Assembly: GCA_030447525.1 (NCBI GenBank)
Contig: JAUJOR010000002.1
Span: 219,931 to 283,930 of the forward strand
Direction: 5' to 3'
Length of the DNA: 64,000 bases
Origin: Chloroflexota bacterium
Lineage (GTDB): Bacteria > Chloroflexota > UBA11872 > UBA12225
Both the position numbers and the translations under genes were made by a program. Within the stretch, counting starts at the first letter, position 1. Every line of letters begins with the position of its first letter. Below are positions 41,931 to 50,374 of the stretch, in pieces. Under the pieces are notes generated by a model. It made no database searches. It saw only the letters and a list, made by a program, of their open reading frames with translations, and was not told the origin of the DNA.

Positions 41931-44105
41931 TCAGGTTGGGGTGCCGGCGGCTGGGACGAGGGCCACGGGCGCGGCCAGGGCGATACACCGGTCCCTGAAT
42001 ACCTGGGCGGGTCCATCATCTGGCCGCAGGGCCAGGCAGCGTTGAAAGCCGGCCTGCGCCTGGGCCAAACGCCCCTCCTTGTAGGCCATGACGGCCTCCT
42101 CCCAGATAACCAGGTACCCGGGAGGGAGGAGGCGATCAACCTCGTCTCGCGGACAAAGCAACTCGTAGATGGCGCTGGGCGTCTCTTTGCCTCGCAAGGT
42201 CACAAGGTCGAGGGAGCGCGTGGCAAACGTCCCGTGCACCCGTTGACGGGTGGTCTCGCCGATCATGATCGTGGTGTGGTACTCCTTATTGGCCTCCTCC
42301 AGGCGGGCCGCCAGGTTTACGGCGTCACCGACAACGGTGTAGTCGAAGCGCGTGCGGGAGCCGACATTCCCTACCGTCATCACGCCGGTGTTGATGCCCA
42401 CCCGCACGTCGAGCGTTGGAAAGCCCTGCGCCACCCAGCCCCCTTGCAGCTCCTGCAGGCGACGCACCATCTCGTAACCCGTGCGGCAGGCCAGCACGGC
42501 GTGGTCGGGCTCGTCATTCGGTGCCCCCCAGAAGGCCATGATCCCGTCGCCCATGTACTTATCCAGCACGCCCCGGTGGGCGAAGACCACGTCCGTCATC
42601 GCCGTGAGGTACTCGTTGAGGAAGAGCACCAGGCGCTCCGGAGCGATGTGCTCGGACAAGGGCGTGAAGCCACGGATGTCCGAGAACAGGACGGTCATCT
42701 CCCGTTTCTGTCCCCCCAGTCGCAGGGCCTCTGGGTCTTTGAGCACCTCCGTGAGGACGGGGGGCGACAGATACTTGCCCATGGCGTTCTTCGTCGCCCG
42801 CTGCTCTGCTTGCTCGAAGAGAATGCGGTAAAGGAGCACGACCACTGTTGTGCCCAGCATGCCCACGCCAGGGTAGACACTGTTGAGGACGATGAACGTC
42901 GTCGCTCGCTGCACTTGCTGCTCGCTCGACCAGCCGTAGTACGTGGCAAAGGCGACGTACAGGGCAAAGCAGATCCCCGTCGTCGCCCCGGCCAGCACCG
43001 GTTGCCAGCGGGCCAGCAAGATTCCGGTGAGCAGGGAGAGCGCCAGCGTCGTGGCCACCGTGGACGTCGGGCCCTGCTCCGTGAGGTAGGACCCCTGGAG
43101 GAGCATCTCTGCTGTCTGGGCATGGATCTCCACTCCGGTCATCTTGACCCCGGCACGTGAGGTCGGCACCCAGAAATCGTCGGCGAAGCCGAGGGCGGTG
43201 ACGCCGACGAAGACGACCTTGTCTTCCACCACGCTGCGGTCGAAGGTGCCCTGCAGGACGTCTTTGAACGACACGCCGGGCACGGGGGTGTCGGGCAAGA
43301 GCGCCGGGCGGTGCGACGGTGGTCCCAGGTAGTTGATCAGGACCTGGTAGGCCGGATCCGTGGGGATGCGCCGCCCGGCGAAGAGGACGTAGCCGGCGCC
43401 GAGATCGTCGAAGGGGCGAGGCCGGCGCAGGTAGGCGGCGGCCGCCTGCAAGGCCATGGCGGGGATGAGCTCGTCCCGCGCCGAGACGACGAGGGGGAGG
43501 CGGCGCACCGTCCCGTCGGCGTCGAGCGAGGTCTGGATGTGCGCCGGCGCGGGGGAACGGTTGGCGAAGGCCGGGATCGGCGCCACCACGTCTGCGAAGC
43601 GATAGGGGCCGCCGGCAGCCGGTGCAACGGGCTCCGGGGGGCTGCCCGCCCGGGCCAGGATCACGCGGCGCCCGGCTGTGCCCGTGGCCCGGCCGTCGCT
43701 CCCGGCCCCTTCCAAGGCGGCGGCCAGGTCGTCGTCCCCCGGGCAGGGTCCGGAGTTTGCGCCCGGGCAGCCTGGGGCGTCAAAGAGGAGATCGAAGACA
43801 ATCACCCGGGCGCGGGCGTCTAGCAACTGGCGCAGCACCTGCGCGTGGAGCGAACGGGGCCAGCTAAAGACGCGCCCGTAGCGCTCCCGCAGGTCGGCGA
43901 CGCTCTGGTCGTCGATTTGCACCAGGACGACGCGACTGGCGCGGTTCCCCTGGCGACTGCGGAAGATGGTGGCATCGGTGGCCAGGCCCTGCAGGCGGTC
44001 GAGGCCGGGGAAGAGGCTAAAGCGGTAAGCCAGGGCGGTCAGGCCGCCCACAACCGCGGCCAGAAGGACACACAAGAAGAGCCGCCGGCGCTCGCGTACA
44101 GTCAC
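41931..44105 (-). CDS. CHASE2-domain class III adenylate cyclase
   Basis: 724 residues. N-terminal helix (about 10-28), extracytoplasmic CHASE2 sensor (about 35-340; VVLVQIDDQSVADL, RARVIVFDLLFDAP, VVFVGVTALGFAD), three membrane helices (about 345-420), then a cyclase domain (about 440-645). Metal-binding Asp residues are in VLFSDIRGFTPLSE and YMGDGIMAFWG; Lys in LDKYMGDG and Thr in DYTVVGDAVN sit at the purine-selecting positions, the class IIIb pattern for ATP. The last 65 residues are helical (TPR-like). It should make cAMP in response to an external signal. The GTG start lacks a clear ribosome site. Confidence 0.92.
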   Translation of the reverse strand: MTVRERRRLFLCVLLAAVVGGLTALAYRFSLFPGLDRLQGLATDATIFRSRQGNRASRVVLVQIDDQSVADLRERYGRVFSWPRSLHAQVLRQLLDARARVIVFDLLFDAPGCPGANSGPCPGDDDLAAALEGAGSDGRATGTAGRRVILARAGSPPEPVAPAAGGPYRFADVVAPIPAFANRSPAPAHIQTSLDADGTVRRLPLVVSARDELIPAMALQAAAAYLRRPRPFDDLGAGYVLFAGRRIPTDPAYQVLINYLGPPSHRPALLPDTPVPGVSFKDVLQGTFDRSVVEDKVVFVGVTALGFADDFWVPTSRAGVKMTGVEIHAQTAEMLLQGSYLTEQGPTSTVATTLALSLLTGILLARWQPVLAGATTGICFALYVAFATYYGWSSEQQVQRATTFIVLNSVYPGVGMLGTTVVVLLYRILFEQAEQRATKNAMGKYLSPPVLTEVLKDPEALRLGGQKREMTVLFSDIRGFTPLSEHIAPERLVLFLNEYLTAMTDVVFAHRGVLDKYMGDGIMAFWGAPNDEPDHAVLACRTGYEMVRRLQELQGGWVAQGFPTLDVRVGINTGVMTVGNVGSRTRFDYTVVGDAVNLAARLEEANKEYHTTIMIGETTRQRVHGTFATRSLDLVTLRGKETPSAIYELLCPRDEVDRLLPPGYLVIWEEAVMAYKEGRLAQAQAGFQRCLALRPDDGPAQVFRDRCIALAAPVALVPAAGTPT

Positions 44106-44284
44106 GCACCGTCCACGTGGGTCAGGCTACACGTACCTGGCGTCGCCAGCGAGCCCCTTACGCCCCATTTTGCCCCTGAGCCCGACACCACCTACCTGCG
44201 CCCTCAGCCAGCAATAGGTCAAACGGCATAGAAATGGTCCTCGCACCAGATCAGAGTATGGCCAGTCAGCTGCAACGTGACGCA

Positions 44285-45067
44285 CTAGGCGCCGGCGGCG
44301 GCGCCGGAGAGGGCCGGCGGGCCACCGTCTCCGCCCGACTGTAGCGGGCCGGGCGTCAGGGTCAGCTCCGGCGGCGTGGCCATCCGCTCAACACGCTGCG
44401 CCGTCCAGAGGATGACGTCGGCAGCGCCCTCGAGAGGTAACGCGTCCGTGTTGATGCACAGGTCATAGCGTTGGGGATCGAGCCAGTCGGCGCCGAAGAC
44501 CTGCCGGCTGTAACGCCGGCGGTCCTGGTCACTGTCTCGGACGCGCTCGAAGGCCTGGTAGCCGGTGAGGCCCTGCGTCGTGATCAAGCGCTCGATCCGC
44601 GTCCCCCGGGAGGCGACGACGAGGACGTGCAGGACGCCCGGCTGCCCGCGTAAGGCCTCGTTCCCGCCGCGTCCAACGAAGATGACCTCGCCGGCGGCGG
44701 CTTCCGCCTGCATCGTCCGGGCCAGGAGCGTGGCATAGGCCTCCATGGCCCAATAGGCCGGGGCGACAATGCCCTGGCCACGGGCCTGCACGGGGCCGGT
44801 TGGTGGGTAGCGGTCCCCGGTGACGTCCGGCTGGTCGGGGTCGATCGGGGGCAGGGGCACGAGCCGTACGAGGTCAAGCGGACGACGCAGCATGCTGCGT
44901 CCCCGCTCGTCAAGACTGGCGAGATACGAGATAGGGATCCCGGAGCGCGCGCTCGCCTGCGTCAGCAGTTCCCGATCGAGGATACGGGCCCCAATCCGTT
45001 GGCCGAGCAGGGCGGCGAGCTCTTCACCGCCACTGCCGATCTGACGCGCTAAGGTGATGACCGGCAT
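44285..45067 (-). CDS. Cytidylate kinase-like P-loop protein
   Basis: 260 residues. VITLARQIGSGGEELAALLGQ is the modified P-loop of the cytidylate-kinase-like family (PF13189), RILDRELLTQAS follows, and IFVGRGGNEAL and HVLVVASRGTRIERL are later blocks; RRRYSRQVFGADW is the lid-like region. Members are usually of unknown substrate, so CMP kinase activity should not be assumed. The ATG at 45067 is chosen because CAGGAGGGG stands just upstream. A TATAAT box lies 118 bases upstream with a repeat array beyond it. Confidence 0.82.
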   Translation of the reverse strand: MPVITLARQIGSGGEELAALLGQRIGARILDRELLTQASARSGIPISYLASLDERGRSMLRRPLDLVRLVPLPPIDPDQPDVTGDRYPPTGPVQARGQGIVAPAYWAMEAYATLLARTMQAEAAAGEVIFVGRGGNEALRGQPGVLHVLVVASRGTRIERLITTQGLTGYQAFERVRDSDQDRRRYSRQVFGADWLDPQRYDLCINTDALPLEGAADVILWTAQRVERMATPPELTLTPGPLQSGGDGGPPALSGAAAGA

Positions 45068-45191
45068 GACCCCTCCTGCCTGGCCGACAGCTCGTTGTCC
45101 AGGTTCCTCAAGCCGGCCACGCCTCTGGCCGCGGGACGGCACGTCTGGCCATCACTGCACCGGCCGATTAGACGCGCAACTTGAAGAGGGG

Positions 45192-45197
45192 ATTATA
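45192..45197 (-). promoter_or_regulatory. Consensus -10 box of the cytidylate kinase-like gene
   Basis: The minus strand reads TATAAT, 124 bases before the start codon, implying a leader of about 118 bases. The -35 position falls inside the 16-bp repeat array and has no TTGACA match. Confidence 0.5.
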
Positions 45198-45209
45198 AAC
45201 CGGTGGACG

Positions 45210-45273
45210 CCGCTCCCGTGCCCTGCCGCTCCCGTGCCCTGCCGCTCCCGTGCCCTGCCGCTCCCGTGCCCTG
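45210..45273. repeat. Four perfect 16-bp tandem repeats at a promoter
   Basis: CCGCTCCCGTGCCCTG occurs four times without gaps or differences. It starts 12 bases upstream of the TATAAT box on the minus strand, covering the -35 position. It could be a repeated binding site or a phase-variable spacer. The rest of 45068-45386 holds no gene. Confidence 0.95.
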
Positions 45274-45386
45274 CCGGCCCCATGGCCCCGGTACTCCTCA
45301 GAGCGGGGCAGCGCTACCGTGGCTGGGAGTGCCGCGGCGGCGCTGTCCCAGGATGAGCCGGGGCCAGCCGTTGCCCTCCTGGGGGC

Positions 45387-46619
45387 TCAGATCACCCCGC
45401 CTGGCTCGGCGGCAGGGGCCCCTTCATTCCCCGGCGCCCTGGGGGGCACCGGCGGGACGGGCGGCACCGGGGGCATCACGAAGGGCGCATCAGGCGCGGC
45501 CGGGGAGGGCCGCTCCACCCACGGCTCGGCCAGCCCGACGTCGACCGAGCCGGCGGCCGTACTCACCTCTAGACGCGCCCCGGCGCCGTTGTAGCGCCCG
45601 CGGTAGCGCGGGGAGATGCGTGGACCGCTCTGCTCCCCCTGTACCCCCGGCAGATCGACGGAGATGTGCCCGGCGCTGGTCTGCGCCGAGAGATCGACTG
45701 ATGACTCCCGGGCCAGGCGGATGCGCACGCTCCCCCCTGCCGTCTTGACCCGATGCTCGCCCGAAGTCAGGCAGGCGCCGTCGATGGTGATCGAGCCTCC
45801 ACTCGTCCTGGCCTGCAAGGCTCGGGTACTCCCGCGGAAGGTGATACCGCCGCCGGAGGTGTGTAGGTCAACGGCGACCGGCCGCCCCTCGACGTCGATT
45901 CCGCCCCCGGAAGTGCGGGCCTCGACCGACCCTTCCCCCTGCTCCTTGACGTGGATGCCCCCACCGGAGGTGTGTAGCGTGACCGGACAGGCCAGGCCGT
46001 GAACGTGCAGGCCTCCGCCGGACGTGCGTAGCGAGAGCTGCCCGGCATGTTGGGGTACGCTTACCAGGAGTCGCGGCAACCGCGCGAAGTGCTCCGTACG
46101 GTACGAGCTCAAGACCACCGTGTCGCCCTTGCGCGCGGCGTACACGCCGAAGGCCGAAAGCCCTTCTCCCTCCAGATCCAGACGGGCCGGGCCACTCACC
46201 GCCCGGGCCTCGATGCCTCCGGCCTCCGCCTCCACCGTCAGGCGCGCCCCGGCCGGCAGGTCAAACGTCCCATGGTCTCCTTCGGAGAGGGTGATAGGCT
46301 CCCAGCCCTCTGCCTCGCGTTGCCGGCGGCGCTCGAGACCGGCCAGGGGGCCGGTGCTCCACGTGCCCTTCCACCCCCGGCCGCCCCAGCCCCCTTTCTG
46401 TAGGATTTCAGCCACCATGCCGGCGATCGACCCCAGGGGATCATCGGCCCGTCCGGCGCCGTGTCCCCCGGCGCCACCGTCCGGTCGGTTGGCCGAGCCC
46501 TTCCCCGCCGTCCCCACGTCCCCGGCGGCGCGCAAGGCGTCCAACAACCGGGCCCCCTCTTCAGCCGTGATCTTCCCCTCGCGAATCATCTCCAGGACCC
46601 GCATACGCTCCTCGGCCAT
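45387..46619 (-). CDS. DUF4097 beta-helix protein with SHOCT-like N-terminus
   Basis: 410 residues. The first 30 form a short helical hairpin (MRVLEMIREGKITAEEGARL) like the SHOCT/YvlB N-terminal domain; about 30-75 is Gly-rich. Residues about 110-345 are a repetitive beta-structure with many T-S-G-G-G-I/L turns, the DUF4097 fold. A Pro-rich tail has repeated P-P-V. No signal peptide, so cytoplasmic or membrane-associated. DUF4097/YvlB proteins are tied to envelope stress in Bacillus (established); the role here is inferred. The ATG at 46619 has GGAGGTGA at proper spacing. Confidence 0.85.
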   Translation of the reverse strand: MAEERMRVLEMIREGKITAEEGARLLDALRAAGDVGTAGKGSANRPDGGAGGHGAGRADDPLGSIAGMVAEILQKGGWGGRGWKGTWSTGPLAGLERRRQREAEGWEPITLSEGDHGTFDLPAGARLTVEAEAGGIEARAVSGPARLDLEGEGLSAFGVYAARKGDTVVLSSYRTEHFARLPRLLVSVPQHAGQLSLRTSGGGLHVHGLACPVTLHTSGGGIHVKEQGEGSVEARTSGGGIDVEGRPVAVDLHTSGGGITFRGSTRALQARTSGGSITIDGACLTSGEHRVKTAGGSVRIRLARESSVDLSAQTSAGHISVDLPGVQGEQSGPRISPRYRGRYNGAGARLEVSTAAGSVDVGLAEPWVERPSPAAPDAPFVMPPVPPVPPVPPRAPGNEGAPAAEPGGVI

Positions 46620-46651
46620 CGCGCTCACCTCCAGACGTTCTCAGCCCCCCC

Positions 46652-46680
46652 ATCATAAATAGCTTGCATGGTCAAGTCAA
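46652..46680 (-). promoter_or_regulatory. Near-consensus sigma70-type promoter of the DUF4097 gene
   Basis: The minus strand reads TTGACT, 17 bases, TATGAT (-35 at 46680-46675, -10 at 46657-46652), 32 bases before the ATG. It is the best promoter in the window. CATGG (46667-46671) and CCATG (46684-46688) form an inverted repeat flanking the -35 box, a possible operator. Confidence 0.75.
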
Positions 46681-46815
46681 TATCCATGATAGGGCGCTTA
46701 ACTTTGTACCCGACGGGGGCGCAGGCTAAGGTGGCGCGCCCGCCGCCCGGGGCTGGGAGTGGAGCCGGTAGCAGGGAGGAGAGGTAGGCTTCTGGGGTGG
46801 CGATGGGGCCGGATG

Positions 46816-49779
46816 CTACGACGCCGGCTCGGCTGTGGCCTGCTCCAGCTCGCGCAGGCGCTCGTCCAGGCCCCTGAGCTCATCGCCGAAGCGGCCGAAC
46901 TCCCCGCTGCGCAGGGCCTCCAGCGCCCGCTGGTAGGCGGCGCGGGCTTCACGGGCGGCGGCGCTCGCCCTGACGGTGCCGGGCGTGTCGGGTGCAGCGG
47001 CCGGTCCCGATAACGGCGACCCCGCGCCGGCCACGCCGAGGTTTGCGCCGAACAGTCGGGCCAGGCCCTCCTCGAGCGTGGATTCCATCACCAGCCGGTT
47101 GCCGGTCGCCACGATCACGCGTTTGAGCTCCGGCAGGCGACTGCCTTCCGATTGGAGATAGATCGGCTCGACGTACAGCGTGGACGCGCCGATGGGGATG
47201 ACCAGGAGGTTACCCCGCAGGACGCGCGAGCCCTCTTGGTTCCACAGCGTCAGCTGTGACGAGATAGTGGTCTCCTGGTCAATCAGGGCTTCCACCTGGG
47301 CCGGTCCGTAGATCTGGCGGTCTTTCGGGAAGCGGTACAGGACGAGCTTGCCGTAGTTCTCGCCGTCGGCCCGGGCCGCCAGCCAGGCAATCATGTTGTC
47401 CCGCCCGGCCGGGGTGAAGGGGAGCATGAGCAGGAATTCTTCTTCTACCCGGCCGCCGCCCTCCCCGGGGAGGCGCATGATCACGTAGTACGGGTCGACC
47501 GGCACCCGGTCGCTCCCCACCATCTCGACGGCCGCCCCCCAGACGTCCTCCCCGTTGTAGAACACCTGCGGATCCTGGACGTGATAGCTGCGCAGGATCT
47601 GGGCCTGCACGCGGAACAAGTCTTCCGGATAGCGTAAGTGGGCCCGCAGGGCGGCGGGCATGTGGGACAGGGGGCGGTACAGCTGGGGGAAGATGGCAGC
47701 ATAGGCCTGGATCAGTGGGTCACTCGGGTCGGCGACGTAGGCCGTCACCGAGCCATCAAAGGCATTGACCACCACCTTGGCGCTGTTACGAATGTAGTTG
47801 TACCTCGAGCGCCGCCCGGCCGACGCTTGGACGACGCCCGCCGGGGAGGGCGGTCCGGTCTCCCCCACGTCGCCCCCGGCGGCAGTGAGGGACTCCGGCG
47901 CCATCTGGGCATAGGGATAACGATCCGTGGTCGTGTAGGCGTCAAGGATCCAGTAGAGCAGCCCGTCCGCCGTCATGATGTACGGATCGCGGTCGAGCTT
48001 GAGATACGGTACCAGGCGCCGGACGCGCTCCATGATGACCCGCTGGAACAGGACGCGGCTATCGGGACGGAGGTAGTTGCTGATCAGTAGATTAAAGTCG
48101 CCAAAGTAGGCCGCCAGCGCCGCCCGGCGCCACCAGGGGCCCAGGGCGACGCCGCCGCGGCCGCTGTAGGTGGAGAAGACGTTCTGGTCGCCGCTGGGGA
48201 AATCGAACTCCTGCACCTCGGTGTTGACGATGACGTAACCCGCCGTCGCCTCACCGTAATAGATCTCTGGGCGCTCGATGGGGAGCCGCCCCACGGGGGG
48301 GAGATTCTGGAGGAAAAAGGCCGGCGTGCCGGCGCCCACGATCTGGTTCACCGGGCTCATCGCCAGACCATAGCCGTGCGTGTACTGCAAGCGCCGATTG
48401 ACCCACGTCTGTGCCTGCGCCCCCAGGCGCTCCGGGACGAGCTCGCGGGCGCTGAGCATCACTTGCCGGTACTGCCCGTCCACGACATAGCGGTCGACGT
48501 CCACGTCGCCGAACAGGTAGTAGGAGCGAATCGATTGCAGCTGGTTGAAGGCATCCTTGAGCGGGCGGTGATCCCACAGCCGGATGTTGACCAGTGAGGT
48601 GGGGTTCTGCCGGACCTCATCCGGGCGTACCGCCGGTTCGGCAGGGAAGGTCTGCTCGGTCACCGAGTCCAGGCCGTAGGCCTGGCGGGAGAAGCGAATG
48701 TTGCTCGCGATGTACGGGCGCTCCTGGCTCACCTCGGCCGGCTCCACCTGGAGGCGCTGCACCAAGAGCGGCAGGGCCCCCCGACCCAGGACGAGCACGA
48801 CGGTCGCCAGCACGGTGCCGGCCAAGGGCCAGGTGTACCGACGCCGCCAGATGGTCACCACCACCAGCAGGGCGACCAGGGCCACGCTGACGGCGAGGGC
48901 CTGCGTCGCCGGCAGTCGGGCGTGGAGATCAGTGAAGTTGGCGCCGACGATCCGCCCGTGGCGCGCGACGAGGATCTTATAGGTGCTCAGCCAGATACCG
49001 CCGGCCACCAGGGCGAGTATCGCGGCGAGCAGGGCCAGGATGTGACTGCGCATTGACCGGGCGCCATGCTGTAGGTAGTAGGGCACCCCTTTGAACGTCG
49101 GGTCGACGGCGTAGAGGGCCAGGCTGTAGAGGGCGACGGCGGCCGTGCCCGTGAGCAAGAGGCTCCACAGCAGCCAGCTGCGCCAGAACTCGATGAGCGG
49201 GAGGGTGAAGACGTAGAAGGCGACATCCCGTTGGAACACTGGGTCGGAGACGCCGAAGGGGACAGCGTGCCGCGCCCGCAGCACCGTCTCCCACTGCCCG
49301 GACGCTGCCAGGCCCATGAAGAAGGCCAGAATGCCGGCCAGCGCAAGGAGCAAGCCGTGGCCGAGGCGCGTCACCATCACCTGGGCCGCGCCCGCTCCTC
49401 CCATGGTCTCCAGCAGGTCGCTAAAGGGACGTGGCCGCTCGCTCCCGAGAGACTGCCCCGAGCGCAGGCTCCCGACGCCAAACGGACGGCCGCGTCCCCC
49501 GGGTGGCTCGACGATCCGCGCCGTAGTCCCCTGCACGAGGCGCCGGCTCAGCGACCGAGCGAGCAAGACGTTAGGGAGGAAGAGCGCCAGGAACAGCGCG
49601 GCTCCGAGGGTAGCCAGGGCCAGACGGGCGACCAGCACCGTGCTGAAGAGGGAGACGTACCCCAGGGAATCGAACCACAGGTAGTCGACGTAGAGCGCAA
49701 TGAGCCGCCTGCCGAACAGAAGCGCCAGGACGAGCAGCCCGATGGCCACAGCGCTCAGTCGTGCCCCGGCGCGTCGCAT
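46816..49779 (-). CDS. UPF0182 family large membrane protein
   Basis: 987 residues. About seven membrane helices fill the first 330 residues (ALYVDYLWFDSLGYVSLFST is the family opening). A large extracytoplasmic domain follows with WVNRRLQYTHGYGLAMSPVNQ, PEIYYGEATAGYVIVNT, PYIMTADGLLYWILDAYT and YPEDLFRVQAQILRSYHVQD. The C-terminus is acidic and helical. UPF0182 proteins occur in Actinobacteria, Cyanobacteria and Chloroflexota; their function is unknown. TAGAGT ends 6 bases before the ATG with no ribosome site, so the mRNA may be leaderless. Confidence 0.93.
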   Translation of the reverse strand: MRRAGARLSAVAIGLLVLALLFGRRLIALYVDYLWFDSLGYVSLFSTVLVARLALATLGAALFLALFLPNVLLARSLSRRLVQGTTARIVEPPGGRGRPFGVGSLRSGQSLGSERPRPFSDLLETMGGAGAAQVMVTRLGHGLLLALAGILAFFMGLAASGQWETVLRARHAVPFGVSDPVFQRDVAFYVFTLPLIEFWRSWLLWSLLLTGTAAVALYSLALYAVDPTFKGVPYYLQHGARSMRSHILALLAAILALVAGGIWLSTYKILVARHGRIVGANFTDLHARLPATQALAVSVALVALLVVVTIWRRRYTWPLAGTVLATVVLVLGRGALPLLVQRLQVEPAEVSQERPYIASNIRFSRQAYGLDSVTEQTFPAEPAVRPDEVRQNPTSLVNIRLWDHRPLKDAFNQLQSIRSYYLFGDVDVDRYVVDGQYRQVMLSARELVPERLGAQAQTWVNRRLQYTHGYGLAMSPVNQIVGAGTPAFFLQNLPPVGRLPIERPEIYYGEATAGYVIVNTEVQEFDFPSGDQNVFSTYSGRGGVALGPWWRRAALAAYFGDFNLLISNYLRPDSRVLFQRVIMERVRRLVPYLKLDRDPYIMTADGLLYWILDAYTTTDRYPYAQMAPESLTAAGGDVGETGPPSPAGVVQASAGRRSRYNYIRNSAKVVVNAFDGSVTAYVADPSDPLIQAYAAIFPQLYRPLSHMPAALRAHLRYPEDLFRVQAQILRSYHVQDPQVFYNGEDVWGAAVEMVGSDRVPVDPYYVIMRLPGEGGGRVEEEFLLMLPFTPAGRDNMIAWLAARADGENYGKLVLYRFPKDRQIYGPAQVEALIDQETTISSQLTLWNQEGSRVLRGNLLVIPIGASTLYVEPIYLQSEGSRLPELKRVIVATGNRLVMESTLEEGLARLFGANLGVAGAGSPLSGPAAAPDTPGTVRASAAAREARAAYQRALEALRSGEFGRFGDELRGLDERLRELEQATAEPAS

Positions 49780-49785
49780 GGCTTT

Positions 49786-49791
49786 ACTCTA
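49786..49791 (-). promoter_or_regulatory. -10-like box next to the UPF0182 start
   Basis: The minus strand reads TGTAGAGT, then AAAGCC, then ATG. This would start transcription on the A of ATG. Confidence 0.35.
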
Positions 49792-49973
49792 CAGCCTGGC
49801 AGTAAGGGGCAGACAGCGCCCGCAGGGGGCAGGCGAGACGCAGCCGGGAGGCCAATCTTAGCGCCGGAGGAGAGCGCCGACGGCACACTGCAAGCTCCCA
49901 TGGCCCACTCGCCCACTGGTGCTCGACCCACATGGAGGGCGAGCCGGTGCCCGTGGAACCACAGCCTGCGCCG

Positions 49974-50360
49974 TCACAGGTGCTCGACCGCTGACTCCTC
50001 CAAACCAAAGTAGTGCCCCACCTCATGCAGGATGGTCAGCCGAATTTCCTCCCGCAGGGCCTTGCGCGTGCGGCAGACGGCCAGCAGGGGGCGGCGGAAT
50101 ACGGCGATGACGTCCGGCGTGGCCATGCCGTACCCGGCAGGACGCTGGGACAAAGGCACCCCGCGGTAGACGCCAAACAAGGGGCCGGCCGGCTGAGCCT
50201 CTGGCATCCCACTGCGATCATAGTCTTCCGCCTGCGGCAGTGGCTCGACGACAATGATGATATTGTGGGCCGCGGCCTGGAAGTGCGATGGGAGGGCCTG
50301 TACCGCCCGGCGCACGTAGCGCCGGAAGCGTCCGCGGCTGACGCGCAGGCGCCGGCGCAT
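49974..50360 (-). CDS. Zincin-like metallopeptidase family protein (PF06262 type)
   Basis: 128 residues. LTILHEVGHYFGLEE is the zinc-protease H-E-x-x-H motif with the family's downstream Glu, and IIIVVEPLPQAEDYD and LFGVYRGVPLSQR are family blocks. It is a small cytoplasmic protease-like fold of unknown substrate. The ATG at 50360 follows a GTG at 50363; neither has a good ribosome site. It follows pheA by 14 bases on the same strand and is likely co-transcribed. Confidence 0.88.
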   Translation of the reverse strand: MRRRLRVSRGRFRRYVRRAVQALPSHFQAAAHNIIIVVEPLPQAEDYDRSGMPEAQPAGPLFGVYRGVPLSQRPAGYGMATPDVIAVFRRPLLAVCRTRKALREEIRLTILHEVGHYFGLEESAVEHL

Positions 50361-50374
50361 CACCCGGGGCGCCG

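Noticed and set aside
41868-43160. 430-codon plus-strand frame opposite the adenylate cyclase
   Set aside because: The cyclase has full domain support; the opposite frame has no motif or ribosome site.
41931-44105. Guanylate cyclase assignment
   Set aside because: Lys and Thr occupy the purine-selecting positions, the pattern of class IIIb adenylate cyclases, so ATP is the more likely substrate.
45210-45273. CRISPR array
   Set aside because: Four 16-bp units are directly adjacent with no spacers, and there are no cas genes in the window.
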